The notes: generated from the letters alone by a model not told the origin. A stretch of DNA of 64,000 nucleotides from Manihot esculenta (GCF_001659605.2 NC_035167.2:1984001-2048000); one strand, 5' to 3'; shown: positions 33,320 through 45,730, counted from the stretch's first letter. Program-made: numbers and translations.

Positions 33320-34339
33320 ATGCGAGGAACTCGTCGATCAGCTCGATTGACTGGAGTCCCACCAGAGAATGAGAGATCAGCTGCTCGTCCTCCTGCATTG
33401 CCAAGGGCAAGGTCTCAGAGATCTAGCAGGGAAGGCATGTCAATAGACCCTAGAAGGTCTGTTGACGAGAGCAGAAGAGGAACAGTGAGGGGAGGAAGAT
33501 CAGAGGAAGAGAGGGAGGCTATGGAGACTGATCCGTCTATGGATGAAGGTATGGGCAATTCCGAGGGAGGTGTTCAGGCCTCAGGTTATGGCTATCCATC
33601 CTTGTTTCAGGAGCCAGAGTATCCGATGGAGGGTATGTCGGAATACTCTCGTTTTGACCCATATCCTACATACATGCCATATATGCCATATCCTCACTAC
33701 TATCCACCATATCCTATGTATCCATTTTCCCCTACCCATCCAAGTGCAGCACACCTAGAGCCAAATGAACCAGTACCACCACCAGAACCAGTAGCCCCTG
33801 TTGTTGACAGACATGAACCTAGCTCATCTGGAGGTAAAGTTCAAATGACGGAGTACTTGAAATTGGATGCTCCTAAATACAACACAGGAGATGATCCATT
33901 TGATTACCTCAGAGCAGTTAGGATGATCACCAGTGAATTGGGAGCAGATGATAGGAGAGCCATTGAGATGGCAGGTTTCACAATAAAGTGTAGGAAAGCC
34001 AGAGAATGGTTTAAGAATTATGTGGAGCCTAGAATGGACAGCATGTCATGGGGAGAGTTCGCCAATGAGTTTGCAGGGTGGGTTTTTCCTGATAGTTCCA
34101 GGGAGATGAAGATAATTGAATTTGAACAATTGAGACAGACAGATGAGATGAGTGTTGATGAATTCACAGATAAGTTCCTGGATCTGCTTCAGTACGTGGG
34201 TCAGGCCTATGATACTGATCAGAAGAAGGCGAGGAGATATACCATGAGACTTCATCCCAGGTATTCTTCTTTGATCCTTCCAGCAGAAAAGGAGAGTTTT
34301 CACTCTATTATAGATGCAGCCAGAAAAAATGGAAGCTAG
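33320..34339 (+). pseudogene. Element B gag, ended by a frameshift
   Basis: Begins [14 protein letters not shown], the start shared with A and C. It contains the basic Ser/Arg-rich region, the Pro/Tyr-rich region, and the gag core with WFKNYVEPRMDSMSW and FAGWVFPDSSRE. The frame breaks at about 34324-34330, where CAGAAAAAATGG has more A residues than CAGAAAGATGG in A, and it stops at 34339. The rest of gag and all of pol continue in the next frame. This is a recent +1 slip in an A run (or a sequencing error there), which would separate gag core from zinc knuckle and pol. Confidence 0.9.
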
Positions 34340-37300
34340 TGCCAATATTCAGAAACAGTCAACGGCACAGGCTTCGGGTTCTAAGGCCCCCAGTTCAGGT
34401 TCTACAGGCAGTAAGAGATGGGATAGAGCGAGAGGAACAAGGAAAGGGTTCTGGAATAAAGTCAAGTCAGGTCTGGGAATAGGTAGTGGCTCAAGCTCTG
34501 GCACAGTTCCAGTCTGCAGACGATGCGGAAAACCACATGGAGGAGTTTGTCGGTTGGGATCTACAGCTTGTTTTCGATGTGGACAGGAAGGGCATATGGC
34601 TCGAGATTGTCCGCAGATGACTTTTGCACCATCCCAGCAGATGAGTTCAGGCAGTGTGGTACAGCCAGTTGTACGGCCAGTAGCTCCAGTCATGCCTCAG
34701 ACTAGTGGTAGAGGTAGAGGGAGAGGGGTAGCCTCTACTTCAGCAGCAGGTTCCCGAGGTGGAAATCCGGTAGCCCCAGCACGGATTTTCACAGTGACAC
34801 AGGAGGAGGCTAACACGTCGAACACAGTGGTGTCAGGTAATCTCATCATTGGGTGTTCAGATGTGTATGCTTTGATGGACCCCGGTGCTTCTCATTCCTT
34901 TATTGCTTCGAGAGCCATAGAGAGGTTGGGTTTGATCAGTTCTGAGTTAGAGTATCCTCTCTGGGTCAGTGGACCTAGATGTGACCCATCAGTGGCAGTG
35001 TCAGTCTGTCGTTTCAGTCCAGTGTTTATAGAGGGTAGATGCCTTCCAGCTGACCTTGTGGTTCTAGATTTGACAGATTTTGATGTCATTCTAGGGATGG
35101 ATTGGCTATCTGCATATAGTGCTACGTTGGACTGTCGAGAAAAGCTAGTGAGTCTCAGAGACCAGGATGGGTCAGAGTGTGTCTTCAGAGGAGACAGGAG
35201 AGGTACACCCAGAGGTATGATTTCAGCCCTTCAGGCTCGTCGTTTGCTTAGGAGGGGTTGTCAGGGGTTTCTAGCTCTTGTGAGAGAGCTAGATAGTCAG
35301 GTTAGGGAACCAGCCACAGTACCAGTAGTCCGAGAGTTTCTCGATGTGTTCCCAGACGATTTGCCAGGACTACCACCTGATAGGGAGATAGGGTTTGACA
35401 TTGAATTATTGCCAGGTACCAGACCTATCTCTATACCTCCCTACAGGATGGCGCCAGCTGAGTTAATAGAGTTGAAAGCACAGTTGCAGGACTTGGTAGA
35501 TAAGGGTTTCATCCGCCCTAGTACCTCACCTTGGGGTGCTCCAGTGCTCTTTGTCAGAAAGAAGGATGGATCCCTCAGACTTTGTATCGACTACAGACAG
35601 TTGAACAAGGTCACTATCAAGAATAGGTATCCTTTACCTAGGATTGATGATCTATTTGACCAGCTAGCTGGAGCAGGTTGTTTCTCGAAAATAGATCTGA
35701 GATCTGGGTATCATCAGTTGAGAGTCAGAGAGGCAGATGTGCCTAAGACAGCTTTCCGGACCAGATATGGGCATTATGAGTTCTTAGTGATGCCGTTCGG
35801 GTTGACTAACGCCCCTGCAGCATTTATGGATCTCATGAACAGGGTATTCAGTGAGTTTCTGGATCACTTTGTCATTGTGTTTATCGATGATATCTTAGTG
35901 TATTCCAGAGATGCAGAGGAGCATGCCCAGCATCTGAGGATTGTTTTGCAGACACTGAGAGAGCATGGTTTATACGCCAAGTTCTCGAAGTGTGAGTTTT
36001 GGTTACGGAGCATTTCCTTCTTGGGACATGTAGTATCAGCAGAGGGTATTGAGGTAGACCCCAAGAAGATAGAGGCTGTAGCTAACTGGCCCAGACCCAT
36101 GACAGTGACTGAGATTAAAAGCTTTCTGGGACTGGCAGGTTACTACAGGAGGTTCGTTCAGAACTTCTCAAAGATAGCAGCTCCTATAACCAAATTGACG
36201 CAGAAGAACCAGAAGTTTATCTGGTCAGACCAGTGTGAAAAGAGCTTTGAGGAGCTAAAGAGAAGATTGACAACAGCACCAGTGTTAGCTCTGCCTGTCA
36301 GTAATGAGGACTTCACAGTGTTTTGTGATGCATCTCGAGTGGGATTGGGTTGTGTTTTGATGCAGAGTGATAGAGTAATAGCTTATGCTTCTAGACAGTT
36401 GAAGAAGCACGAGTTGAATTACCCTACCCATGATCTAGAGATGGCAGCAGTTATCTTTGCACTTAAGATGTGGCGGCATTACCTCTACGGAGTTAAATGC
36501 GAGATCTTCACTGATCATAAGAGTTTACAGTACATCTTAAGTCAAAGAGAGCTGAATTTGAGGCAGAGAAGGTGGGTTGAATTGCTCAGTGATTATGATT
36601 GTAAGATCCAGTATCATCCGGGTAAGGCGAATGTTGTCGCAGACGCCCTAAGCCGGAAGTCACTAGGCAGTTTATCCCATATAGCAACAGAGCGGAGACC
36701 AGTTGTGATGGAGCTTTATAAGCTCTTTGACGAAGGATTACAGTTAGAGTTGTCTGGTACAGGTGCGTTGATAGCACAGATGAGAGTGACACCTGTGTTT
36801 CTGGAGCAGATAGCTCAGAGACAGCATGAGGACCCTGAGTTGATGAAAATTGCCAGGACTGTTCAGTCAGGCAACAATGCAGAGTTTAGATTTGACAGCA
36901 AAGGGATCCTTCGCTATGGGAGTCGACTTTGTGTACCAGATAGGGGCAGTGTGAAGGAAGACATTATGAGGGAAGCTCATAATGCGAAGTATAGTGTTCA
37001 CCCAGGAACCACCAAGATGTATCAAGATCTGAAAAGGGTCTATTGGTGGCCAGCCATGAAGAAAGAAGTGGCGCAGTTCGTGACAGCCTGTGAGGTTTGT
37101 CAGAGGGTGAAATTAGAGCATCAGAAACCAGCCGGAATGCTTAACCCATTACCGATTCCAGAGTGGAAATGGGAGAACATAGCCATGGATTTTGTAGTGG
37201 GTTTACCAGTAGTGTCCAACAGGATAGACTCGATATGGGTGATTGTGGACAGACTCACGAAATCTGCTCATTTTCTTCCAGTACGGAGTAACTATTCTGT

Positions 37301-38222
37301 GGATAAGTTGGCACAGGTCTATCTGGATGAAATAGTGAGATTACATGGAGTTCCAGTATCTATAGTTTCAGACAGAGGACCTCAGTTTACCTCTCGCTTT
37401 TGGCGAAGTCTGCAAAGTGCAATGGGCACAAGATTGGATTTTAGTACTGCTTTCCACCCACAGACTGATGGACAGTCAGAAAGGACCATCCAGACCATAG
37501 AGGATATGCTTCGACTATGTATGTTAGACTTTGGCGGTTCTTGGAGGCAGCATCTACCTTTGGTGGAGTTTGCCTACAATAACAGTCATCATGCTAGCAT
37601 CGGGATGGCTCCTTATGAAGCTTTGTATGGGAGAAAGTGCAGATCCCCTGTTTGCTGGGAAGAGGTAGGAGAGAAGGCTCTTGCAGGGCCAGAGTTAGTA
37701 GACCTTACCAGTAGAATGGTGCCCATGATCAGAGAAAGAATCAGAACAGCTCAGAGTAGACAGAAAAGTTATGCAGACGTTCGTAGGAAGCAGTTAGAGT
37801 TTCAAGAGGGTAATTGGGTATTGCTGAAAGTGTCTCCAATGAAAGGAGTGGTTCGTTTTGGAAAGAAAGGTAAATTAGCTCCACGGTACATTGGACCCTT
37901 TGAGGTGTTGCAGAGGATCGGAAATGTGTCGTATAAGCTGGATTTACCTGCTTCTATGGAGAGGATTCACCCGGTATTTCATGTTTCTATGCTACGACAG
38001 TTTGTGTCAGATCCGAATCAGGTTCTGAGTGAGCCTGAGGTGGAGATTCATACAGATCTCACCTATATAGAGCAGCCAGTGCGGATTCTGGACACGCAGA
38101 TCAGACAGCTAAGGAACAAGGAGATTCCGATGGTGAAAGTTCTATGGAACCACCATAACCTAGAAGAGTGCACATGGGAGACGCGGGAGTCTATGCTCCA
38201 GCAGTATCCATATTTGTTTTGA
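34325..38222 (+). CDS. Element B gag C-terminus and pol, open after the frameshift
   Basis: About 1,298 codons open from the frameshift point to TGA at 38220-38222. Order: [15 protein letters not shown] near 34569; [10 protein letters not shown] near 34875; reverse transcriptase with FIDDIL near 35880; RNase H VFCDASR near 36320; integrase zinc region and DDE core with SDRGPQF near 37370; and the C-terminal chromodomain-like [19 protein letters not shown]. All catalytic motifs look normal. It lacks its own good start codon (the nearest ATGs are incidental), so it would need frameshifting or an undamaged master copy for expression. Apart from the A-run slip I saw no damage. Confidence 0.93.
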
Positions 38223-38288
38223 GGTTAGTTTTCTCCGTTTCATTTGTTAAATTGTGTGTTTTAGGAACATCCAAGGACGAATGTTCTT

Positions 38289-38301
38289 AAGGAGGGGAGA
38301 A
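38289..38301 (+). other. Polypurine tract of element B
   Basis: AAGGAGGGGAGAA immediately precedes the 3' LTR. Confidence 0.87.
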
Positions 38302-40505
38302 TGTAATACCCGGCTAGAGTCCGGCGTCGGCATTCCTGTTTACCGGTGGAATCCAGGATGTCGAAGTGTGTTATATGTTCTTAAGTGCTATTATGTGTTT
38401 TATGTGTGTTGTTGTTAGGTGAATTGAGTTGAGTTGGGTTAAGATTGGAAGAGAAAAGTCTATGGAGATGTTTGCCAAGTTCGGCCGCCGAAGATAAGTT
38501 CGGCCGCCGAAAGTACCCAATGTTCGGCTTCCGAAGTTCAAGTTCGGCCCCCGAATGTTGCATGGTTTTGCATGCGATTCGGCAGCCGAAGCTGAGTTGC
38601 TTAGCCAGCAGGTTTGTATCCCTGAGTCAGCCTTTTGGACAGGTGTGATCACCAGATCATGTCCAGAAGTTGGCCACGTCTCCTATGCTTTATTTGCTGA
38701 GTTTGAGCAGCTCATGCAGGAGTTTGCTCATTCACCAAGTTTTGAAGGGTTTGAAGCAAAAAAGTGAGTTTGAGAGAGTTTGTGAGGGTAAAGACGAATT
38801 GATCCGTTTCCCTTGTTCAGTACGTGCATCTTCCTGTTTATAGAGGTAAGGGAAGATCTAAAAATCTGTTTATGTGTTTTCTGAAGGTTTTATGGAAGTT
38901 AAGAGAGAGAGATGCATGTTGAGGTTTTAAATGGGCGTTTTGATGATTTATGCATGTATACATGATTATGTGTTATGTTTGTTTTGTTGTTTGGGGTTAT
39001 TAGATAGTTTTGGACCCCTGTGACCATATACTTGAGTCTATGTGAGTTGAGTAGAGGAGGTAAGCATGTTTTGAGTGGTTGAAGGGAAGGAGGAGATGGT
39101 TTGCCGTTGAAGCTGAGTTCTGGATGAACTCAGGTTCGGCAGCCGAAGGTTCATTCGGCCGCCGAACCTCTTGCATGGTAGCTTAGGCTGCCACAGCTTG
39201 CCCCGAGTGTTTTTGCATGTTCGGCTTTGTTTGGGGGATTCGGCCGCCGAAGATGCCGCCGAAGGTGCTTGAGTTTCGTCTCTGGAGAGGACATTCGGCC
39301 GCCGAACCTGCCGCCGAAAGTGTCCTGTCCAGCTTTCCTTTGCATGCTTTGCATGGATATTAGAGTGAGTGTAAGGGGATTCTTGGGGAGTTTAAGAGAG
39401 TTATTCATAAGCTTATTTGGTCCCTCATTTGAGTCCATCTGTATAGGTACAGACCAGAGGAACCAGAGAGAGCAGCAGTGAGTACTGCTCCAGAGGTTCA
39501 GAACCTGCAGAGTCAGTCAGTCCAGACAGCCAGAGGTGAGTGGAACTAAACTTATGACTTTAAATTGAACTATAAACTGCTTTTAGCATACCTCATGCAT
39601 CATGGTTATGCCATAGGTTGATTGCATTAGTATACACGAATGTGTTGCATTGCATTGTTATTTGTTGATGTGGGTAAATGTTGAATGATCCCATAGTCAC
39701 AGACAGGAAGTCCAGGAGCCTTTGACTACGCCCTGGCACGTATAGCAAAGACCAGGAGCCTTTGACTACGCCTTGGCAGGTATATAGCAAAGTCCAGGAG
39801 CCTTTGACTACGCCCTGGCAATGGTAAGTTCACAGGTGTTATATACACATATACATATATGACAGGAAGACCAGGTGCTCGATTCTACGCCCTGGCACAG
39901 AGTTACTGGGACTATGTGGTGACAGGTTTACTCTTGATGTGGCTTGTCTGTGATATGGTGCATTCCATGAGATCATATTTTACTGAGATGTTTTACTGTT
40001 CTACTCACTGGGCTATAGAGCTCATCCCACTCCCTTAACCCCAGTTTTGCAGGTTCAGTATTCAGTGTACAGTGTACAGGAAGGGACAGTCCAGCAGAGT
40101 ACAGAAAAAGTAAAGAGATCTGTAATAGCTTAGAGTAGACATGTAATATTAAAGAGATATAATAGTTGTTGCTAGACCTAGTGATGTATGTTTTGTACAT
40201 GATCTGTATATGTATATATGTTTTCCTGTATGTGAAAACCAGGCTTAACAGGTATGAATGAACCCATCTAGAGCAAGCTCTAGTCAGGGATACAGAGTAC
40301 AGAGTACATGAGTACAGAGTACAGAGATAGTGCATGCACAGGTTAAGCCTTGGTTCAGCAAAGAGTTTTATTTTCACTGAAAATGTATGATCATGTATGA
40401 GGTTTACAGGTACACAGAGAGTATAACAGGCTTGCTACGGGTTCTGGCGGCCTTAAGCCGACCTGAATCCTAGCGCCGGTGACGGTCCTTTTTGGGGTCG
40501 TTACA
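38302..40505 (+). repeat. 3' LTR of element B
   Basis: 2,204 bp, the same length as 30895-33098. Differences I found are all transitions, including 38516 (G to A in the AGTGCCC context) and ones near 39252, 39310, 39680, 39770, 39774 and 40137. Followed by AATAA. Confidence 0.95.
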
Positions 40506-40510
40506 AATAA

Positions 40511-40825
40511 TCCCACCTTTAAAAAGAAATGACATTATTTTGTATGTGGTAAACCGGGTCATCATGCGCCTCAGTGCAGGAAAAGAGTGATAAATGACAA
40601 TCCTCTTAAACCAAAAGTGAATTTAGTTGAAGGAGATGACATTATTGTTGCGGTCATTTTTCAAACTTTTCTTGTAGCTAATATGTAAGAATGGTTAGTA
40701 GACTCTGGTGCTACTAGGCATATCTGTACAAATAGAAATGCATTTACCTCTTACACTACAGTGGGGGAAGGAGAAGAACATGTATTTAGGTGATTCTAGG
40801 ACTACAAGTGTCCTTAGTAAATATT
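40511..40825 (+). pseudogene. Copia gag zinc knuckle and protease start, copy 1
   Basis: Continues the copia frame beyond element B: CGKPGHHAPQCRKRV zinc knuckle, then NLVEGDDIIVAV, a stop at ANM*EW, and the protease motif WLVDSGATRHIC. It ends at GTGTCCTTAGTAAA, where the second copy begins. The stop before the protease is shared with copy 2 (near 41935). Confidence 0.78.
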
Positions 40826-42060
40826 AGAAAAACCTTTTTAATCTTGGGGATTACAAAATAAATCCTTAAGAACAGTATCCAACACGACTCAGGTTTTATT
40901 ATTTTATCCTATTTTTCCAACAATCTTAAGGATTTAAGAAATTTAAACAAGTTGAACCAAACGTTGTCACTGCCTGCTTCCAATAACATTATCATTGCCT
41001 CTGCTTCTACTGTGCTTCCTGCTACCACGCTTTCTACTGCTGAAAATAGTGGGTTTCTTCTGCCTATTGTTCCATATGCCAAACTTTTTCCTGACATCTT
41101 GAAGATCGAAGTTTTTTCAGATCAGAATTTTAAAAGATGGCAAGAGAGAATTTTTTTCAATACTTGACATTCATGGCGTTCCTTCAGCACTCACAGAATC
41201 AAGACCTGTACCTGCTATTGATCTAAAGTTGCATGAAATTTGAGCCTATTCTAATAAGGTATGTAGACATACAATTATCAGTACTCTTTCTAACAATCTC
41301 TTTGATGTCTACTGTTCCTATAAGGAAATATGGGATTCAATGAACCTGAAATATACTGCTGAGGATGCTGAAAAACAAAAATTTATAATTGGCAATTTTT
41401 ATAAATGGGAAATGATTGAAGAAAAAGATATCAAAATGCAAATCGATGATACCATAAACTTCTAGAAAATCTTAGAGCAAAAAATATCACTCTACAAGAT
41501 GAATTTGTGGTTAGACTACTGATAGAAAAATTACCAAATTCCTGGAGGGACTACAAGCAACAATTGAAACACAAGCATAAGCAGTTGACACTGTCAGATC
41601 TCATCACTTATATCATCATTAAAGATACAAACAGGAGGGAACTTAAAGCTGCAAAAGGTAAAGAGCTGGCTACAAGAGCAAATCTTGTATAAGGAAAAGT
41701 GTACAAACTAAATAACAGATATGAAAATAAGAAATTTGATTACAAACCTAAGTTTAATAATCACACCTTTAAAAAGAAAGGACATTATTTTGTATGTGGT
41801 AAGCCGGGTCATCATGCACCTTAGTGCAGGAAAAGAGTGATAAATGACAATCTTCCTAAACCAAAAGTGAATTTAGTTGAAGGAGATGACATTATTATTG
41901 CGGTCATTTCTCAAACTTTTCTTGTAGCTAATATGTAAGAATGGGTCGTAGACTCTGGTGCTACTAGGCATATCTGTACAAACAGAAATGTATTTACCTC
42001 CTACACTACAGTGGGGGAAGGAGAATATGTATTAGGTGATTCTAGGACTGCAAGTGTCTT
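40826..42060 (+). pseudogene. Copia LTR end, gag and protease, duplicated copy 2
   Basis: Repeats the last ~95 bp of the LTR (to about 40922), the gag and the protease start. It has more damage than copy 1: TGG to TGA in the HEIWAY region (near 41242), an extra T near 41155, and a lost base near 41446. The shared stop after ATRANL and the shared stop before the protease show that duplication followed the first round of decay. No copy of element B is present here. Confidence 0.78.
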
Positions 42061-42735
42061 TGGTAAAGGGAAAATTCTTCTCAAACTCACATCTGGAAGA
42101 CCTTGGCACTTCATGTACCTAATATAAGATCTAATTAAATTTTTGTATCTCTATTGGGAAAGGCTGGGATTAAGGTGTCTTTTGAGTTAGACAAAATTGT
42201 ACCGACTAAAAATGATATTTTTATTGGAAAAGGTTATTGTAATCAAAGACTCTTTATTCTCAATATTTCTGCAATAACAAATGAAAATGCATCTTCTTCT
42301 GCTTACTTGCTTGATTCTTTTGATCAGGACATGTTAGTGCTTCTTATATTAAAAAAATGCAATATCTTGGTATAATATATGGCACTGGTAATAAATGTGA
42401 GATTTGTGTAGAATCTAAGTCAACCAAAAAATCATGTTCAACTACACATAGAGAATCTGAATTGCTTAGTTTAATACACACAGACTTAGGGGATTTAAAA
42501 TAAATTATGACTAGAGGTAGTAAAAAATATTATATAACTTTTATTGATAACTATTCTAGATATATTAAAATATATTTATTTAGAAACAATGATAAAACAT
42601 TGAATATGTTTCAATTATATAAAGTTGAAGTAGAAAATCAATTAAAAAGGAAAATAAAAAGAATTAGATCAGATAGATGTGAAGAATATATCTTATTTAA
42701 TAACTTTTGTGAAAAAAATAGGAATAATTCATGAA
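42061..42735 (+). pseudogene. Copia pre-integrase and integrase core, truncated
   Basis: Pre-integrase region (KCEICVESKSTKK, THRESELL) followed by the start of an rve-type integrase (YYITFIDNYSRYIKIYLFRN, KRIRSDRCEEY) in broken frames with several stops. Sequence homology ends near 42735, and the next bases are Tat leader DNA on the other strand. Reverse transcriptase, RNase H and the 3' LTR are absent. Confidence 0.75.
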
Positions 42736-42744
42736 TTTACTTCG

Positions 42745-43243
42745 GTGACGGAAAGATCTCCTTTGTTCGCATAGACGACGCCAATTGATGTTCTGAGATC
42801 TAGAGAAAATAGGGTTTCTATGTGTATGAAAAAAATTTAGTTTGAAGATGTCACGTTTCCCTCTTCTATTCCTTTTTCCCTTGTCCTCTAGTGACGCATA
42901 ACCGCCACTCTGTTATAGTGCCACCTGTCTCTATTACGCAGAGTTGTACGTACGTGCATACTTGCCTGCTCATCCTCATCAGGCGGCCATTTAATTCCCC
43001 TCCGGTGGGAGTGCTGATAGGGTTGCAGCATAACTGGGCCTGCTCTCCTACTCCCCGTCACATCAAATGAGCTAGGCTCCCTTTTGGCAGGTCCGGGCCA
43101 TTTGTCAGCTCGGCCTGTCTTAGGCACGGGTTGGATGGTGTGTTGATGGATCGGCCTGATTAGTGGGCTCTAATGGGCTTTGGGCATGTCTCTTTCTCCA
43201 GGGCTCGACCTCAGCCCGGATGCTAGAGGCCCAGCGGTCATCA
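42745..43243 (-). mobile_element. Truncated Tat-lineage element: leader, primer-binding site and 5' LTR
   Basis: On the minus strand the LTR is 43243 down to 42786 (458 bp), ending TGATGTTCTGAGATC in plus coordinates. The primer-binding site at 42766-42783 (TGGCGTCGTCTATGCGAA) is a two-or-three-change version of that of element D. About 20-40 bp of leader (CTTCGGTGACGGAAAGATC) resembles D 62780-62817. Everything further downstream in that element is gone, replaced by the copia break point. Confidence 0.78.
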
Positions 43244-43249
43244 GAAATC

Positions 43250-43984
43250 ATTTGATTTACCATCTTGAATTGGTAATCTCATTTCACCGTCCTCACTCCA
43301 AGATACCTTAGGCTTGTGGACTTTCAATTGTGAACCTTTAGACAATTCCAACATCTATTCCTCACCACATCCAGACATGAAATTTTTCATTGTGGAATTT
43401 CTCCATTACATGCTCCTTTTTTGCTAACTTGGCCAATTTTTCAAGAGTCATCGATTTCTCATCTTTTCCTTGCTAAGGCTTTCATCATTACCATCATTTG
43501 AGTCATTATTTCTTCAATTTTATGTAATCTCAAACTCAAATCTTGGATTTTCTTAACTTGCAAATGAATTTGTACCACCAATTTCTGCAATCTAAAGTTC
43601 TCGGTAACCATCGTTTGTTTCTTCTTCTTGCCAATTCAGTTATGCACATATTGGGTCCTTAGGATTAAAATGATCTTATACCAAATGTTATGGCAAAGCC
43701 ATAACTAAATGAAAATAGAGGAAAAGGGAGAAGGAATAGAAGGAAGGAAGAACAAAGGAAGGAGAAAAAGAAGAAAAAAAGAAGAGAGATCGAAAGAGGG
43801 AGAGAGAGAGAATAAGAGAGAGAGTAAATGTATTATTTGATTTTTGATGATTCAATATAGTACAAGTACACATTTATACTCATAACCCATTGACAGTTAC
43901 TTCTATAATCAATTATAATATTCACACTATTCCCTCTAATTACAGCCCCTTTGGCTAACTAACCCAACTCCTTATATCCTAACA
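43250..43984 (-). mobile_element. Unclassified decayed LTR element: LTR, primer site and gag start
   Basis: The LTR is 43686-43984 (TGTTATGGC...TCCTAACA in plus coordinates). To its left is GATCTTATACCAAA, a decayed reverse form of the initiator-tRNA primer site. On the minus strand near 43620 a coiled-coil-like start MVTENFRLQKLVVQIHLQVK follows, then stops. It has a 115-bp purine-rich tract (43713-43829). It lies inside the Athila element, which resumes at 43985. Lineage unclear. Confidence 0.55.
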
Positions 43985-44084
43985 CAAGACTTTAAACCAT
44001 AGATGTTAATGCAGAAATTTTAGATTCAAGAGAAGATCAATTTACCTCATTCACCCTTTTAGATTGCTCCTTTTAACCTCCATA

Positions 44085-44707
44085 TTATTTGTAAGCTACA
44101 GTCATGGTAGAAATCAACTCTCTTATGACTTGAGGTATTTTATCCTTAATAGATCCTATACATGCTGCATCAATAAGTCTGCTTTCTGAGGGTAGAAGAC
44201 CTCTATAGAAGTATTGGATAAGAAATTGGTCGAAAATGTATGTTGGGGGCAACTTGTGTACAACCTTTTGAATCTCTCCCAATATTCGTACAGTTCTTTG
44301 GAATCTTTTTGCTTGATGCTATTGATCTCCCTTCTGATTCCAACAACTTTGAAAGTTAGGAAATATTTGTTCAATAAAGCTTTTACTATTTCAATCCATG
44401 TAGTGATTGAGTCAGGTGACAAATAAAATAGTCAATCTTTTGTGGCTTCCTCAAGTGAAAAAGGAAATGCCCACAACTTGATATGTTCTTCAGTTATTTC
44501 TTGAGATCTCATGCTTGAGCAAACAATATGAAATTCTTTGAGATGTTTGTGTGAATCTTCATTTTCTTTTCCTCTAAACTTGGGAAGCAAGTGAATCAAA
44601 CTTGATTTCAGCTCAAAAGGTACTCCTAAGGCTAGATACGTGATGCAAAATGGTGTTTGATCACTAACGGGGGCTGCTAGTTCATGTAAGGTTCTTTCTT
44701 GCACCAT
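44085..44707 (-). pseudogene. Athila-type gag, decayed
   Basis: Minus-strand pieces read RTLHELAAPVSDQTPFCITY, ELKSSLIHLLPKFRGKENED, HKHLKEFHIVCSSMRSQEIT, a stop after SLEEATKD, then SITTWIEIVKALLNKYF, LYEYWERFKRLYTSCPQH and FLIQYFYRGLLPSE. These are characteristic of the Athila gag ('LxAP', 'FRGxxxEDPHKHLKEF', 'YEYWERFKRL'). At least one stop (near 44430) and a frameshift near 44280 break it. Upstream (44710-45000) is leader-like sequence without a clear frame. Confidence 0.8.
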
Positions 44708-45684
44708 AAGTGCTCTTTCTTGGATGATTTCAGCTCCTAATTTAGCAATGATAGCAGCTGGTTCAAGAGCAGTAGCTACTGTGTTTTTTCTCTATTCAGG
44801 CATTGCTGCAACTACTTCTATAGCAGCTAGTTCAGCTGCTGTTTCAGAGACTATTTTTGAAGCTTTTTTTGTAGCAATCTCTTGTTCTCGGATTGATTCT
44901 TTACAGGCTGCAGAACTTGATACTGATGAAGCTTATTTCCTTATTCAATTTTCAAATTGTAAAGTAAGTCTTATTCACGATCAAACCTAATCATGAAAAG
45001 AAATAAGTTAGTTTAAATCAATTCCCCAGTAATGATGCAAATTTTGAAGGATATCAAAGTCACAAAAAAAACATATCCAAATCCAACAAATATAAATTGC
45101 ATATAGGGTGAATAGAATCAAATCCACAAGAAATTAATACTAAAAATCTCCCATAAATGACCAGAAAAATAAACAATAAAAGTAAAAAAATTGGGGGTTT
45201 GATAAAGGGTGAAATTATAATAAAAACAAGACAATTAAAGAAAGCAATAAAATATTTGGAAGAAAATTAATACAAATAAATTCTAGATGAAGAATAGAAT
45301 CTATTTCAGTTGTGAGAATTGATCATTAAAGCAAAAATATCTTTATTTATTTTAATAAATTAGTTCTAGTTATATAAGACGCTCCTTATAACAAATCTTT
45401 CCTTAAGTATAAATTAATTAGGAAACGTTCGCTAATTAACTGTAGTCAATAAACAACCTAAAGAACATCTATTGGATTTAATTTATCAACCGCATTTAGA
45501 ATTAAAGAAACTCAATTCTAACTAACAAACCAAACCGCATAATGAGTTTAAGCTAGATCATTCCTTAGTGGATTACACTAATTGTTACTAATAACTCAAG
45601 CATTTACGGACTTCAAGCATCTAAACTAATAATACATTATCTTGGAAATATGAACAATGGGTCATATTGATCAATTAATAAAAC

Positions 45685-45730
45685 AGTAGTAGTAGTAGTA
45701 ATAATAATAATAATAATAATTATTATTATT
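45685..45730. repeat. Trinucleotide microsatellite, partly self-complementary
   Basis: AGTAGTAGT then AATAATAAT followed by ATTATTATT. The AAT and ATT arms can pair into a hairpin. Confidence 0.9.

Larger units (their letters stand above)
30895..40505 (+). mobile_element. Element B: full-length young Tekay chromovirus with a gag frameshift
   Basis: 9,611 bp with two 2,204-bp LTRs (30895-33098 and 38302-40505), a primer-binding site at 33102-33113, gag-pol, and a polypurine tract at 38289-38301. It is flanked by the 5-bp duplication AATAA (30890-30894 and 40506-40510). I count seven LTR differences, all transitions (about 0.3%). It is closer to A than to C. One homopolymer frameshift in gag is the only coding defect I found. 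Confidence 0.95.
29477..42735 (+). mobile_element. Decayed Ty1/copia element with internal tandem duplication, interrupted by element B
   Basis: Plus-strand copia: LTR 29477-30039, gag, zinc knuckle, protease motif, pre-integrase and part of the integrase, ending abruptly near 42735 in Tat leader sequence. Element B interrupts its gag at 30894/40506. A ~1.25-kb block (end of LTR, gag, protease) occurs twice: once as about 29937-30894 plus 40511-40825, and again as 40826 to about 42060. Both copies share nonsense codons, so it was already inactive when duplicated. Confidence 0.8.

Noticed and set aside
42888..43127. 79-codon minus-strand frame rich in Arg and Pro
   Set aside because: It lies wholly inside a Tat LTR and is not conserved in the other Tat LTR copies.
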